Positions 1 to 9,695 are shown, counted from the first letter of the stretch. The stretch: 64,000 nt of DNA from RUG410 sp045111335 (GCA_045111335.1 JBGUGE010000076.1:86743-150742); one strand, 5' to 3'. Translations and numbers: made by a program. The notes: generated by a model from the sequence alone, not told the origin.

Positions 1-3000
1 TTCGCCTTGCGAGCTTTGGTGGCGGTCATAAGGCCGTCCGTAACGTAAATCCCAAACATAAGAATAAGTCCACTTGTGCCAATCCAAATCCATATCAATA
101 AAGTCGGCGTTGATTTCCCAAACCTGAAATTGGTTGTCAAAACGCATATAGGCGGCCTTAGCACTGCGCCCTATATCGAGATTTATATCACCCAAAAGGA
201 ATTGTTGCACCGTGTTATCGCCGCTTTTGAAATAAATTGCGACCGCCTTGGAGTGTTCATCTTCAATCGGCAACAAATTAAACATTGCTAAATTTTCGGC
301 CTGATTGCTCTTGCGAGTAAAATATCGGGCGTCGGCAACGGTACTCAGTAAACGGCGGATTCGCTCCTGATAAACCGGCAAGTCCGGCATACTTTCCAAA
401 ACCCACAATCCGTTTTGGAGCTTAAAATCAAGAGTTGTTTTGTGAGTTTGCAGGGTAATGCGGTCGATGCTGTTCAAATGCTCCATAAGCTCCGGAAATA
501 CCAATTTGTTCTCATAAGCGTCGACACTGCTGCGATTAACCAAATATACCGAAAGCATCGCGCACAGGAAAATACCGGTGCAAAATACGCCTAAAATGCG
601 TAATTTGCGATTAATCTTCGGCATAAACGAAAAAGTTCTTTTGCGGCGTAGCAGGCGAATGGTAAGCACAATCAGCATAATCGACCCGAAACCGAGCGGT
701 AAGGCCCATATATTCAAAAAGTTAACGCGCGCTGCCACGGTATTGATGTTGGAATATGCCTGATAACGAGCATCACTCAGTTGCTTTTTGAAATCGTTGA
801 GCTGATTTCTGATTTTGGAAAGAGCTGCCAATTCATCGGCCGTAAAGCTTTCACGACCTTCGAATTCCTTTTTGCTCCAGACCTCCTGCACTGCCTGTTT
901 GGCCTTATCTATTTGTTCGAAAATTTCTTCCTCTTTTTGCTTATATTGAAAAGAGTTTAATCGGCGCAAAAGTTCGATATCTTCAAAGCGTCGTGACAAA
1001 GAACGCTTGCCGCGCAAACCGATAAGCGCTTCGTCTCCGGCTAAATAGTCGATGGCATTAAGCAGCAGGTTGGCATTGTCAAAAATCGAGGTTACGTATT
1101 CGCTGTCCAACAAATAAACTTTATCCATCCAAAAGCGATCGTATAAAAAGTCGGAATCGGCAAAGACAATGACATCAAACGGGTTATCCGGCTCCATACC
1201 GATAATTTCGGCAGCCATAAATTTGTTATTTTCATCGGGTTGGAAATTTTTGAGAATATCTTGCGGATTAAGTCCGTCAATTACCGTATCCGCCGTCATC
1301 ATCGCCGAAATATCACTAGCCTTCAGCAACGGATAAAAGGCAATTTCATTGTTTTTGTACTTTTGCAAATCCGGCATAATTGCCGAGGTCGATGCCATCA
1401 TGACTTCATGCAAATTACGGATAACCGGATGCTTCGGATTCATATTGTCACGATGCAATCTGAATTGCAATATATCTTGCGAAAACACCGGATTGGTAGC
1501 ATAGTCGGTGGTGGCATCAACGGTAATGGAATTTTGCAAATCGGCTACCACAAAATCCTTATAAAATTTAAAATGCCACAGTTTTTCAAAAAATTCGGAA
1601 TCAGATGCCGACAAATAATTTTGCACCGGTGCATACAGTCGTGAAGCCTCATTTGCCGGATCCAGAACCAAAACGATTTTACCGCCGCCGCGGGCATAAT
1701 CTCTGACCTTGTTCAAAGTGTCTTCGGTAAAAAATTTCGGATACATAATCAACACCACATCAAAATGATATTTATCAAAATCTTCCGGTGCCAAAATGTG
1801 GTGAATACGATAATCTTTATCGAGCATATTGATGATTTCCCACGGACCGTCGAATATCATATTATCGTCGTCGGAACCGCGGCCGAAAATCGGCAAACTC
1901 GTTAAAATTCCGAGCCGCTTTTTTTCTTTGGAAAGTTGGTGTATTTTGGTAGTGATGTCTTGCTCCAAGCGCCCGAATTGATTGGTGGCGAAAAACGGAA
2001 TAACCTCTTTGTTTTGCAAGCTGTCTTCCAGCGTCATTCCGAATAAGGCACTCTGATTAAGGTCAATCAGCGGAATTGACTGCAATCCGCCGGCAATGGC
2101 GAGGTCTTCTTCTTTACTCAAAAACATCGGATAATAAATTTTGTAATCAAACTTGCCTTTAGCGGCGTTTTTATACTTTTGCAACAAAATGCGAATATTG
2201 TCGAACTGTTCACGCAAATCGGTATTACGGCGCCCTAAAATCGGCGAAAAATACAGTTTTGCCAATACCGGCTCTTTGAGATTTTGCAAAACAGCTTCGG
2301 TGCTTTCGGTCAACGTAAAGTTTTTTTCGGCAGTACCGTCATATTGCACGTTCATCGTCAGGTTATTGGCTAAAATATTAATTCCGAAAAATCCGATAAA
2401 CAGCAACAGCCAAGCCGTAATGGTATAGCTTTTGCTTGAAGATTTCAGCCAACCGGAAGTACCTGCGGTTTTGAAATTGATAATCAAAACGGTGGTATAA
2501 TTACCAAAAATAATCAGCGACAAAAAGAATATCACGTCGCGCAATTCGAGCAGTCCGCGGGTGAGGGTATCAAAGTGCGTAATAAAGCTGAACGAGGCAA
2601 TCACGTCAATCATCGTATCCGGCAAAAACAGGCGGAAAAACGACAGCACGTATTCAATGCCGCTCCAGAAAAACATCAGATTTGCGATAACTGCCAATAC
2701 CAATGCAATAATCTGATTTTTGGTCAGCGCCGACATAATTTGCGAGACGGAAAGCATACATCCGGCCAAAATAAAACTGGCGCAATAGCCCATAAATATC
2801 ACAAAGTTATCCGGTGTGCCGAGACAGTTAATCGTAATCCAAAACGGAAAAGTCAAAACCAGTGCCAAACCGCAGAAAATCCACGCGGCAAAAAACTTGC
2901 CGAGCACCAATGCGGTAATCGAAATCGGCATGGTGGCAATCTGTACAATGGTTTTAGAGTGAAATTCTTCTGCCCATAAGCGCATGGAAATCCCCGGAAT

Positions 3001-3192
3001 AAACAATAAATAAAGCCACGGCTGAAACATAAACATGGATAATAAATCAGCCTGTCCGCGCTCAAAAAAGTGTCCGAAATAGGTGGCAAACGAAGCATTG
3101 AGAAGCACAAAACAGCACAAATAAACATACGCCAAAGGTGATACAAAATAGCGAATGAGCTCGTTTTTGGTAACGGTCAGAATTTTATGCAT
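1..3192 (-). CDS. ABC-2 permease / GldG-like / DUF4340-like fusion protein (C-terminus beyond the window)
   Basis: One uninterrupted frame of 1064 codons runs from an ATG at 3192 off the left edge; I read every triplet and found no stop. Residues about 1-245 are a polytopic ABC-2 permease resembling GldF, starting MHKILTVTKNELIRYF. A further membrane helix follows near residues 255-280, then a GldG-like auxiliary domain (about 285-810) and a helix near 815-835. Another helix near 865-885 leads into a DUF4340-like extracytoplasmic domain that is cut by the edge. The ATG overlaps the stop of the upstream ATPase gene by 8 nt, so the two are translationally coupled. By family, this is the membrane half of a gliding-type ABC transporter whose substrate is unknown outside Bacteroidetes. 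Having all three domains in one chain is unusual; DUF4340 is normally a separate downstream gene. Confidence 0.85.
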   Translation of the reverse strand, partial: MHKILTVTKNELIRYFVSPLAYVYLCCFVLLNASFATYFGHFFERGQADLLSMFMFQPWLYLLFIPGISMRLWAEEFHSKTIVQIATMPISITALVLGKFFAAWIFCGLALVLTFPFWITINCLGTPDNFVIFMGYCASFILAGCMLSVSQIMSALTKNQIIALVLAVIANLMFFWSGIEYVLSFFRLFLPDTMIDVIASFSFITHFDTLTRGLLELRDVIFFLSLIIFGNYTTVLIINFKTAGTSGWLKSSSKSYTITAWLLLFIGFFGINILANNLTMNVQYDGTAEKNFTLTESTEAVLQNLKEPVLAKLYFSPILGRRNTDLREQFDNIRILLQKYKNAAKGKFDYKIYYPMFLSKEEDLAIAGGLQSIPLIDLNQSALFGMTLEDSLQNKEVIPFFATNQFGRLEQDITTKIHQLSKEKKRLGILTSLPIFGRGSDDDNMIFDGPWEIINMLDKDYRIHHILAPEDFDKYHFDVVLIMYPKFFTEDTLNKVRDYARGGGKIVLVLDPANEASRLYAPVQNYLSASDSEFFEKLWHFKFYKDFVVADLQNSITVDATTDYATNPVFSQDILQFRLHRDNMNPKHPVIRNLHEVMMASTSAIMPDLQKYKNNEIAFYPLLKASDISAMMTADTVIDGLNPQDILKNFQPDENNKFMAAEIIGMEPDNPFDVIVFADSDFLYDRFWMDKVYLLDSEYVTSIFDNANLLLNAIDYLAGDEALIGLRGKRSLSRRFEDIELLRRLNSFQYKQKEEEIFEQIDKAKQAVQEVWSKKEFEGRESFTADELAALSKIRNQLNDFKKQLSDARYQAYSNINTVAARVNFLNIWALPLGFGSIMLIVLTIRLLRRKRTFSFMPKINRKLRILGVFCTGIFLCAMLSVYLVNRSSVDAYENKLVFPELMEHLNSIDRITLQTHKTTLDFKLQNGLWVLESMPDLPVYQERIRRLLSTVADARYFTRKSNQAENLAMFNLLPIEDEHSKAVAIYFKSGDNTVQQFLLGDINLDIGRSAKAAYMRFDNQFQVWEINADFIDMDLDWHKWTYSYVWDLRYGRPYDRHQSSQGE

Positions 3193-3922
3193 CAGGATTT
3201 TCCTCCTTGGTTAATTTGCGAAAAGCGGCGGCAATACTGCGCGTTTTGGTCTGTTGCAAAATAGTTTTTAAATCGCCGTCTGCCTTGATGCGGCCCTTAT
3301 CCAAAACAATAATGCGATTGCATACCGATTCGGCTTCATCAAGCAAATGGGTAGAAATTACAATGGTTTTATCTTTTGCCATTTTTTTAATCAACGCCCG
3401 AATATAATCCTTTTGATTCGGGTCCAAACCGTCGGTTGGCTCGTCCAACAACAAAATCGGCGGGTTGCTGATAATGCTTTGTGCAAACCCTACGCGGCGT
3501 TGGTAGCCCTTAGACAGAGTTTCCACTTTTTGGTTTAATACATCGGTAATGTTGGCAATTTCAGCGGCATTTTGCACGGCTTTTCTGCCCAGTCCTCTGA
3601 GTTCTGCCATATATGTTAGAAACCGCTTGACCGTTAAATCGGCATAAAGCGGCGCGCCCTCCGGCAAAAAACCGATGTTTTCTTTGGCAAACAGCGGAAA
3701 TTTCGCAATATCTTTGCCTAAAATTTCAATATAACCGGATGTCGGTGCCAGATAGCCGGCAATCATATTCATCAGCGTCGATTTACCTGCACCGTTCGGC
3801 CCCAGCAGCGCAACAATATCGCCGGTGCAGGCTTCAAAATTGAGGTGCTCTGAGGCATGAATGTTGCCGTAATTTTTGCACAAATCCCTGATGTAAAGAA
3901 TTGATTTTTCAGATTTTTTCAT
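3185..3922 (-). CDS. ABC transporter ATP-binding protein (GldA-like)
   Basis: A 245-residue ABC ATPase. Walker A is GPNGAGKST (about residue 38), the signature is LSKGYQRR (about 131), Walker B is ILLLDEPTDGLDP, and the switch histidine is in STHLLDEAE. The LSKGYQRRVG form of the signature is typical of the CcmA/GldA/NosF branch that energises ABC-2 permeases. The start lies inside the end of the anmK-like gene (14 nt overlap), and the stop overlaps the start of the permease fusion, so the three genes form one operon. It very likely powers the permease encoded immediately downstream. Substrate unknown. Confidence 0.92.
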   Translation of the reverse strand: MKKSEKSILYIRDLCKNYGNIHASEHLNFEACTGDIVALLGPNGAGKSTLMNMIAGYLAPTSGYIEILGKDIAKFPLFAKENIGFLPEGAPLYADLTVKRFLTYMAELRGLGRKAVQNAAEIANITDVLNQKVETLSKGYQRRVGFAQSIISNPPILLLDEPTDGLDPNQKDYIRALIKKMAKDKTIVISTHLLDEAESVCNRIIVLDKGRIKADGDLKTILQQTKTRSIAAAFRKLTKEENPDA

Positions 3923-5012
3923 AGATTTCTCCTCCGCTCATCGGTTCATAGGCACCGGTTGTTGTCGGATAAGTCAACGGCAATCCGTACAGTCTCCGTA
4001 CGGTGTTGAAAGCGGTGCTTTGTGCGCCGATTGCCGTTAAATCCGTGTTGATTTCTGTTATAAATTGCAATTTACGCGGGGCAAAATTTTGTTTGATAAA
4101 GCGCGTTAGGGTAGGATTTTTACAGCCTTCTCCGCATAAATACAAATTTGTCGGAATATTCGGTAAAAAATCAAATGCCGCCTGATAAATTGCCTCGGCA
4201 ATAAAGGCCGTGGCGGTAGCGGCGCCGTCTTCAAGCGACAAACCTTCAAGATGCTCTTTTTTATCGGCAAAACACATTATATCCATGGCTTTAGGCGGCG
4301 TTTTCTTCAAAACTTTATGCCTTAACAGAGATTCGATAATTTGCGTATCTGTTTTGCCGATAACCGCTAATTTGCCGTTATAATCCGTTTGCATATTGGC
4401 ATGCCGAAAAGTCCAATCTTCAATCATGGCTACTGCCGGCGCACAATCAAACGCAATCAGCTCACCCGATTGCCCCAGATAAATTAAACTTGCCACCGTA
4501 TCCGCACAAATAAACAGCGCCGGTTTTTCGATGGTTTGTCCCAAACAGTTGATAAAAGCCGGCAACAACGGAGATGCTTGCCCGTTTGAAAGTAAATCGG
4601 CGCGGTGAAAGTGGGTAATAATACTTTGTCCCAAAGTTTCAGCCATAACCCTTCCGTCTTCAAGCTGATACGAGCATTTTTCCTCCGGATTGCTGAAGAT
4701 AGTCAGCCCGTCAATACCATAGCAATCAACCTTTTCGTCGGCGGCAAATTCTTTAATACATTCAACGTAAAAACGGCTGATTTTTTCGCGCAAGCATTGT
4801 ACTTCCGGGTTATTTTTAAGCTCGTCATAGCTGCGATCGCGATGAGCAATCAGCGTGCGAATGTCCATACACAAATCTTCCGGATAATGTACGGTTTGTG
4901 TTTTTATAAACTGCTGCACGTCAACTCCGTCGGTTGCAATCAGAGCCAAATCCGCCGAATTAAGGGAAGCATTGCCATATACACCGAGGGCATTTAAGCT
5001 TTTTATAATCAT
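3909..5012 (-). CDS. Anhydro-N-acetylmuramic acid kinase-like protein (divergent)
   Basis: 367 residues, the usual AnmK length. AnmK phosphorylates and opens 1,6-anhydro-MurNAc during peptidoglycan recycling. The central segment THFHRADLLSNGQASPLLP matches the family block that carries the catalytic aspartate. The C-terminal LSLEDGAATATAFIAEAI and LYLCGEGCKNPTL match the conserved end of AnmK. The N-terminal nucleotide-binding motif normally reads GTSLDGxD but here reads GNASLNSAD, and the NIGGxAN block is replaced by FICADTVASL. The fold is therefore clear but catalytic competence is doubtful. First gene of an operon with the ABC transporter, which hints at a cell-wall-related role for the cluster (inference). 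Confidence 0.75.
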   Translation of the reverse strand: MIIKSLNALGVYGNASLNSADLALIATDGVDVQQFIKTQTVHYPEDLCMDIRTLIAHRDRSYDELKNNPEVQCLREKISRFYVECIKEFAADEKVDCYGIDGLTIFSNPEEKCSYQLEDGRVMAETLGQSIITHFHRADLLSNGQASPLLPAFINCLGQTIEKPALFICADTVASLIYLGQSGELIAFDCAPAVAMIEDWTFRHANMQTDYNGKLAVIGKTDTQIIESLLRHKVLKKTPPKAMDIMCFADKKEHLEGLSLEDGAATATAFIAEAIYQAAFDFLPNIPTNLYLCGEGCKNPTLTRFIKQNFAPRKLQFITEINTDLTAIGAQSTAFNTVRRLYGLPLTYPTTTGAYEPMSGGEIYEKI

Positions 5013-5099
5013 TCAAATTAAATCCTGTTGCAATGATAAAATATTATGCTACTATACGTTAAAAATTGGTATAAAATCAGAAAGGACAGGGGATAACCA

Positions 5100-6350
5100 A
5101 TGACAAAATTTAAATCGGAATTTTTAAATATTATGGACGAGCGCGGTTTTTATAATCAATGCACTAACGAAGAAGGATTCGATACCTATTTGTATGAGTG
5201 TGAAAAGGCAGGAAAGCCGGCCATCGGATATTTGGGTTCCGACCCTACCGGTGACAGCTTGCATGTCGGGCATATTGTGCCGCTGATGATGCTGCGCTGG
5301 TTCCAAAAATGCGGACATAAACCGCTTACTCTGGTGGGAGGCGCTACGGCGCGTATCGGTGACCCGTCCGGCAAAGATAAATTGCGTCCGTTTTTGGACG
5401 AGGCCACATTGGCGCACAATACGCAGGGTTTGAAAAAGTCATTTTCTAAGTTTTTGAGATTCGGTGACGGTCCTACCGATGCCGTAATGGTTGATAACTG
5501 GGAATGGTTTAAGGATATTAATTATTTGGAGTTTTTGCGTGATATCGGCACTTGCTATTCGGTAAATCGCATGCTGACCATGGATAGCGTGAAGAGCCGT
5601 TTGGAGCGCGAACAGCCGATGTCGTTTTTGGAATTCAACTATATGCTGTTGCAAGGCTACGATTTCTGCGTATTGTTGCAAAAATATAACTGCCGCGCGC
5701 AGATTGCCGGTGCCGACCAATGGGGTAACATAACCTCCGGTACCGAACTCGGCCGCCGTCGCTACGACACCGAATTGTTCGGCTTTACCAGCCCGATTAT
5801 TACCGATTCGTCCGGCAAAAAAATGGGCAAATCCGAGGGCAATGCGGTGTGGATTAACGAAGATAAACTGCCGGCGTATGATTATTATCAATACTTCCGC
5901 AACATCGGTGATGCCGAGGTCGGCAAGTGTTTGCGTATTTATACCGATTTGCCGATGGATGAGGTGCGTCGTTTGGAAAAATTGCAAGATAAGGAAATCA
6001 ACGAAGCCAAGAAAATTCTGGCATTTGAAGCAACCAAAATTTGCCGCGGCGAAGCAGAAGCCAAGTCGGCACAGGAAACTGCCATCAAAACCTTTGAACA
6101 GGGTGTTGCCGGTGACGATTTGCCGACTTTGAATGCTGATTTGCAAGCCGGTATCGGCGTGTTGGATGCCTTTTTGCAAATCGGTTTTGTGGAGAGCAAA
6201 GGCGAAGCACGGCGTTTGATTAAGCAAGCCGGATTAAAAATCAACGGCCAACCGATTACCGATGAAAATTATGTGATTACGGCAGCCGATTTGGTTGACG
6301 GCGCAGTCAAAATCGCTCAAGGCAAAAAGAAATTCGGGTTGATTAAATAG
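5100..6350 (+). CDS. tyrS: Tyrosyl-tRNA synthetase
   Basis: 416 residues, a class I synthetase that charges tRNA-Tyr. The HIGH motif appears as LHVGH at about residue 54 and the KMSKS loop as KKMGKSEGN at about residue 239. The tyrosine pocket signature includes GYDFCVLLQKY and AGADQWGN. An S4-type RNA-binding domain forms the C-terminus (about residues 345-416). AAAGGACAGGGG upstream provides the ribosome binding site. It is divergent from the anmK-like operon. A TATAAA at 5070-5075 is a possible -10, but I see no good -35. Confidence 0.97.
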   Translation: MTKFKSEFLNIMDERGFYNQCTNEEGFDTYLYECEKAGKPAIGYLGSDPTGDSLHVGHIVPLMMLRWFQKCGHKPLTLVGGATARIGDPSGKDKLRPFLDEATLAHNTQGLKKSFSKFLRFGDGPTDAVMVDNWEWFKDINYLEFLRDIGTCYSVNRMLTMDSVKSRLEREQPMSFLEFNYMLLQGYDFCVLLQKYNCRAQIAGADQWGNITSGTELGRRRYDTELFGFTSPIITDSSGKKMGKSEGNAVWINEDKLPAYDYYQYFRNIGDAEVGKCLRIYTDLPMDEVRRLEKLQDKEINEAKKILAFEATKICRGEAEAKSAQETAIKTFEQGVAGDDLPTLNADLQAGIGVLDAFLQIGFVESKGEARRLIKQAGLKINGQPITDENYVITAADLVDGAVKIAQGKKKFGLIK

Positions 6351-6354
6351 CGCT

Positions 6355-6543
6355 TTAATCACGGGTGAGATGCGGCCGGGTTTTGCCGCGGTTCGCGCCG
6401 AGCATCAGCGTTTTATCCTTAATCAGTTTATCGTGATAAAGTTCGGTAAACGCTTCGTAGTGCTTGAGAAAAGCATCCAGCGCGTCCGAGTCCGCGTTTT
6501 TGCTGGCCGCTTTGCCCAAGCATAAATTATTTGCGAAAATTGA
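6355..6543 (-). pseudogene. Possible minus-strand gene remnant between tyrS and uvrA
   Basis: The 248 bp gap between tyrS and uvrA holds a minus-strand open frame of about 62 codons with a protein-like composition: SDALDAFLKHYEAF followed by LIKDKTLMLGANRGKT. It has no ATG near its N-terminal end; TTG at 6519 is the only plausible start and has no good ribosome binding site. The upstream sequence reads sensibly in another frame (KRVSQLFNQFSQIIYAW), as if one base had been gained or lost. I read it as the decayed 3' end of a gene of unknown family. It could also be a short gene with a non-ATG start. Confidence 0.35.
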
Positions 6544-6598
6544 TTAAACAGTTGCGAAACGCGTTTGTTTGGTTTATATCTATGCCACGGAGAAAAAA

Positions 6599-9418
6599 AT
6601 GGCGGAAAGCAAATATATCGAAATTAAGGGCGCGCGGCAGCACAATCTGAAAAATGTGAATGTCAACATTCCCAAAAATAAACTGACGGTTATTACCGGC
6701 CTGTCCGGTTCGGGCAAGTCTTCTTTGGCTTTTGATACGATTTATGCCGAGGGACAGCGTCGCTATGTTGAGAGTTTATCGGCCTATGCACGACAATTTC
6801 TTGATTTGATGAGCAAGCCTGATGTTGATTTGATTGAGGGTTTATCACCGGCTATTTCGATTGAGCAAAAAACCGTATCGCACAATCCGCGTTCGACGGT
6901 AGGTACCATTACCGAAATTTATGATTACATGCGCCTGCTGTGGGCGCGTGCCGGCACTCCGTATTCGCCGGCCACCGGTCTGCCGATTGAAGCGCAATCG
7001 ACTACGCAAATGGTGGATAAAATTATGGAATATCCGGTCGGTACCAAACTGATTTTGCTTTCTCCGATTGCTCGCGGCAAAAAAGGAGAATTTAAAAAAG
7101 AGTTTGCCGAGTTGCAGAAGAAAGGTTTTCAACGCCTCAATATTGATGGCGAAATTTATAACATCGAAGAATTGCCGAATTTAAATAAAAATAACAAGCA
7201 TAATATTGAGGTGGTGGTTGACCGTATTGTGGTCAAAGAAGGGTTGCAAAACCGTGTGGCACAATCGGTAGAAACCGCGCTGAAACTGAGTGACGGGCTG
7301 TTATATGTGGAAAATATCAGCGATAAATCACGGGCAATATTTTCTTCAAAATTTGCTTGTCCGGTTTCTGGATTCACCATTGAGGAGATTGAACCGCGGC
7401 TGTTTTCGTTTAACAATCCGCAGGGTTCATGCCCGCATTGCGGCGGGTTGGGGGCAAGCCTGTATATGGATCCGGAATTGGTGGTGCCGAACGAGAATTT
7501 GAGCTTGGCCGGAGGAGCGATTGCTCCGTGGTCGGTCAGCAGTCATTCGATATTTTACCGGCAAACACTTAATTCGCTGTGTGAATATCTCGATATATCC
7601 AACAAAACGCCGTGGAAAGATTTGCCGGCCTATGCTCAGGAAACAATACTTTACGGTTCCGGAAATCGCTGTGTGCCGATGGTTTATTCCAAATGGGTGA
7701 GCGATAAGCCGTTTGAAGGGGTTATTCCTAATTTGGAGCGTCGGTTTGTGGAAACCGAGTCGGCGGCGGTACGAGATGAACTTTCTCACTATCAATCTGC
7801 GGCCCCGTGTGAATGTTGCCACGGCAAGCGGCTTAAGCCGGAGGCGTTAGCGGTAAAAGTTGCCGGTTCGGATATTATTGATGCCAGCAATATGTCGGTA
7901 AAACAGGCGCTGGAGTGGTTTGAAGGAGTGGAAGCACAGTTGAGCCCGCAAAAGCGCGAAATTGCCCGCAAGATACTGAAAGAAATTCGCGAGCGGCTGA
8001 GTTTCTTAAATAACGTCGGATTAGACTATTTAACCTTGTCACGGCAATCGGGTACGCTTTCCGGCGGAGAAGCCCAACGGATTCGTTTGGCCTCGCAAAT
8101 AGGCACCGGTCTGACCGGCGTAATGTATGTTTTAGATGAGCCGTCAATCGGGTTGCACCAACGCGATAATGATAAACTGCTCGACAGTCTGCGTCGTTTG
8201 CGCGATATCGGTAATACAGTAATTGTGGTGGAGCATGATGAAGATGCCATGCGTGCCGCCGATTATATAGTGGATATGGGGCCGCTGGCCGGCACTTTCG
8301 GCGGCGAAGTTACGGCCGCAGGAACTCTGGAAGAAGTGTTGCATAATCCGAACAGTCTGACCGCCAAGTATTTGAACGGCGAAAAGAAAATCGCTTTGCC
8401 GACCAAGCGTCGCAAGGGGAATGGTAAATTTTTGGAGCTCAAAGGTGCTCGTACCAACAATTTGAAAAATGTCGATTTGAAACTCCCGCTCGGCACGTTT
8501 ACCTGCGTGACCGGTATTTCCGGTAGCGGTAAGTCATCGCTGATTTTAGAAACGTTGTTCAAAGCGATAGATAAAGAAATGAACGGCTCTCGGGTGCCGC
8601 CGGGGCCTTATGATAAACTTATCGGACTGGAGAATATCGATAAAGTGATTGATATCGATCAATCGCCGATCGGGCGCACACCGCGTTCCAATCCGGCCAC
8701 TTATACCGGCGTGTTTACCAACATTCGCGATTGGTTTGCCGAGCTGCCGGAAGCCAGAGCACGCGGCTATACTTCAGGTTATTTTTCGTTTAATGTGCCG
8801 GGTGGGCGATGTGAAGCTTGCAAGGGCGACGGTGTAATGAAAATCGAAATGAACTTTTTGCCGGACGTTTATGTGCCTTGTGATGCCTGTCACGGCACTC
8901 GTTATAATCGCGAAACGTTAGAGGTAAAATTCAAAGATAAATCAATCGCCGACATTCTGGATATGACCATTGACGATGCCTACAAGTTTTTTGAAAATAT
9001 TCCGACGATTCGCCGCCGCTTGGATTTGCTCAGACGCGTCGGTTTGGGCTATGTTAAGTTAGGCCAACCGGCACCGACTCTTTCCGGCGGTGAGGCGCAA
9101 CGCATTAAACTTTCTAAAGAATTGAGCAAAAAGGCCACCGGCAAAACATTGTATATTTTGGATGAGCCGACCACCGGTTTGCATTTTGAAGATATCGGGC
9201 ATTTACTCGATGTGTTGGAAATGTTGGTGGAACAGGGCAACACCGTGGTGGTAATCGAACATAATCTCGATGTGATAAAAATGGCGGACTACATTGTGGA
9301 TGTGGGGCCGGAAGGCGGCGAGGGCGGCGGCGAAATTATTGCCGTCGGCACTCCGGAAGAAATCGTTAAATGTAAAAAGAGTTTTACCGGTAAGTATTTG
9401 AAAGATAAGCTGAAATAA
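6599..9418 (+). CDS. uvrA: Excinuclease ABC subunit A
   Basis: 939 residues, the DNA damage recognition ATPase of nucleotide excision repair, with UvrB as partner. Two ABC cassettes are visible: Walker A GLSGSGKSS near residue 36 and GISGSGKSS near 640. Signatures are LSGGEAQRIRLASQ and LSGGEAQRIKLSKE, with Walker B in YVLDEPSIGLHQRD and YILDEPTTGLHFED. The zinc-binding pairs CPHCGG, CECCHG and CEACKGDG/CDACHG are intact. I chose the ATG at 6599, which follows GGAG with 7 nt spacing; an in-frame ATG at 6569 lacks a ribosome binding site. No GTTC/GAAC-type alphaproteobacterial LexA box was evident upstream. Confidence 0.97.
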   Translation: MAESKYIEIKGARQHNLKNVNVNIPKNKLTVITGLSGSGKSSLAFDTIYAEGQRRYVESLSAYARQFLDLMSKPDVDLIEGLSPAISIEQKTVSHNPRSTVGTITEIYDYMRLLWARAGTPYSPATGLPIEAQSTTQMVDKIMEYPVGTKLILLSPIARGKKGEFKKEFAELQKKGFQRLNIDGEIYNIEELPNLNKNNKHNIEVVVDRIVVKEGLQNRVAQSVETALKLSDGLLYVENISDKSRAIFSSKFACPVSGFTIEEIEPRLFSFNNPQGSCPHCGGLGASLYMDPELVVPNENLSLAGGAIAPWSVSSHSIFYRQTLNSLCEYLDISNKTPWKDLPAYAQETILYGSGNRCVPMVYSKWVSDKPFEGVIPNLERRFVETESAAVRDELSHYQSAAPCECCHGKRLKPEALAVKVAGSDIIDASNMSVKQALEWFEGVEAQLSPQKREIARKILKEIRERLSFLNNVGLDYLTLSRQSGTLSGGEAQRIRLASQIGTGLTGVMYVLDEPSIGLHQRDNDKLLDSLRRLRDIGNTVIVVEHDEDAMRAADYIVDMGPLAGTFGGEVTAAGTLEEVLHNPNSLTAKYLNGEKKIALPTKRRKGNGKFLELKGARTNNLKNVDLKLPLGTFTCVTGISGSGKSSLILETLFKAIDKEMNGSRVPPGPYDKLIGLENIDKVIDIDQSPIGRTPRSNPATYTGVFTNIRDWFAELPEARARGYTSGYFSFNVPGGRCEACKGDGVMKIEMNFLPDVYVPCDACHGTRYNRETLEVKFKDKSIADILDMTIDDAYKFFENIPTIRRRLDLLRRVGLGYVKLGQPAPTLSGGEAQRIKLSKELSKKATGKTLYILDEPTTGLHFEDIGHLLDVLEMLVEQGNTVVVIEHNLDVIKMADYIVDVGPEGGEGGGEIIAVGTPEEIVKCKKSFTGKYLKDKLK

Positions 9419-9419
9419 C

Positions 9420-9644
9420 TTACTCCAACACAATCCGCATTTTCTTACCGTAAAAATCAAGCAAACGGCGGAAATGGCTGAAGGTCAGAAATTTACAGTT
9501 TTCAATACGCCTAATCTCTCTGCTGTTGATATGGGTTGCGGCCTGCAATTCTTCGATACTGAGTTGATGTTCAAGCCGTAACTGTTTAAGTTGCGGACAA
9601 ACTTCCGCCAAAATCTCTTTATTGATCAAATTGTGCAAACTCAT
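9420..9644 (-). CDS. Small helix-turn-helix protein (XRE-like)
   Basis: A 74-residue protein with a predicted helix-turn-helix. QLKQLRLEHQLSIEELQAAT fits helices 1-2 and HINSREIRRIENCKFLTFSH fits the recognition helix region, as in XRE/Cro-family regulators. There is no room for an effector domain. The start is preceded by a strong TTGAGGAGTT ribosome binding site. A structured RNA ending in a rho-independent terminator lies directly upstream on the same strand and contains the exact complement of this ribosome binding site, so translation may be RNA-controlled. It is convergent with uvrA, with one base between the stops. Confidence 0.72.
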   Translation of the reverse strand: MSLHNLINKEILAEVCPQLKQLRLEHQLSIEELQAATHINSREIRRIENCKFLTFSHFRRLLDFYGKKMRIVLE

Positions 9645-9665
9645 AATTTGAAACTCCTCAAAATT

Positions 9666-9695
9666 AAATAAAAAAGACCACTCAAAGAAGTGGTC
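9666..9695 (-). terminator. Rho-independent terminator of the structured RNA
   Basis: On the minus strand GACCACT-TCTTTG-AGTGGTC (7 bp perfect stem, 9676-9695) is followed by TTTTTTATTT. It lies between the structured RNA and the HTH gene, so it either ends a separate small RNA or acts as a leader attenuator for the HTH gene. Confidence 0.85.

Noticed and set aside
5439..6227. A 262-codon minus-strand open frame inside tyrS
   Set aside because: The plus strand codes an intact tyrosyl-tRNA synthetase with all motifs; the antisense frame has no family features.
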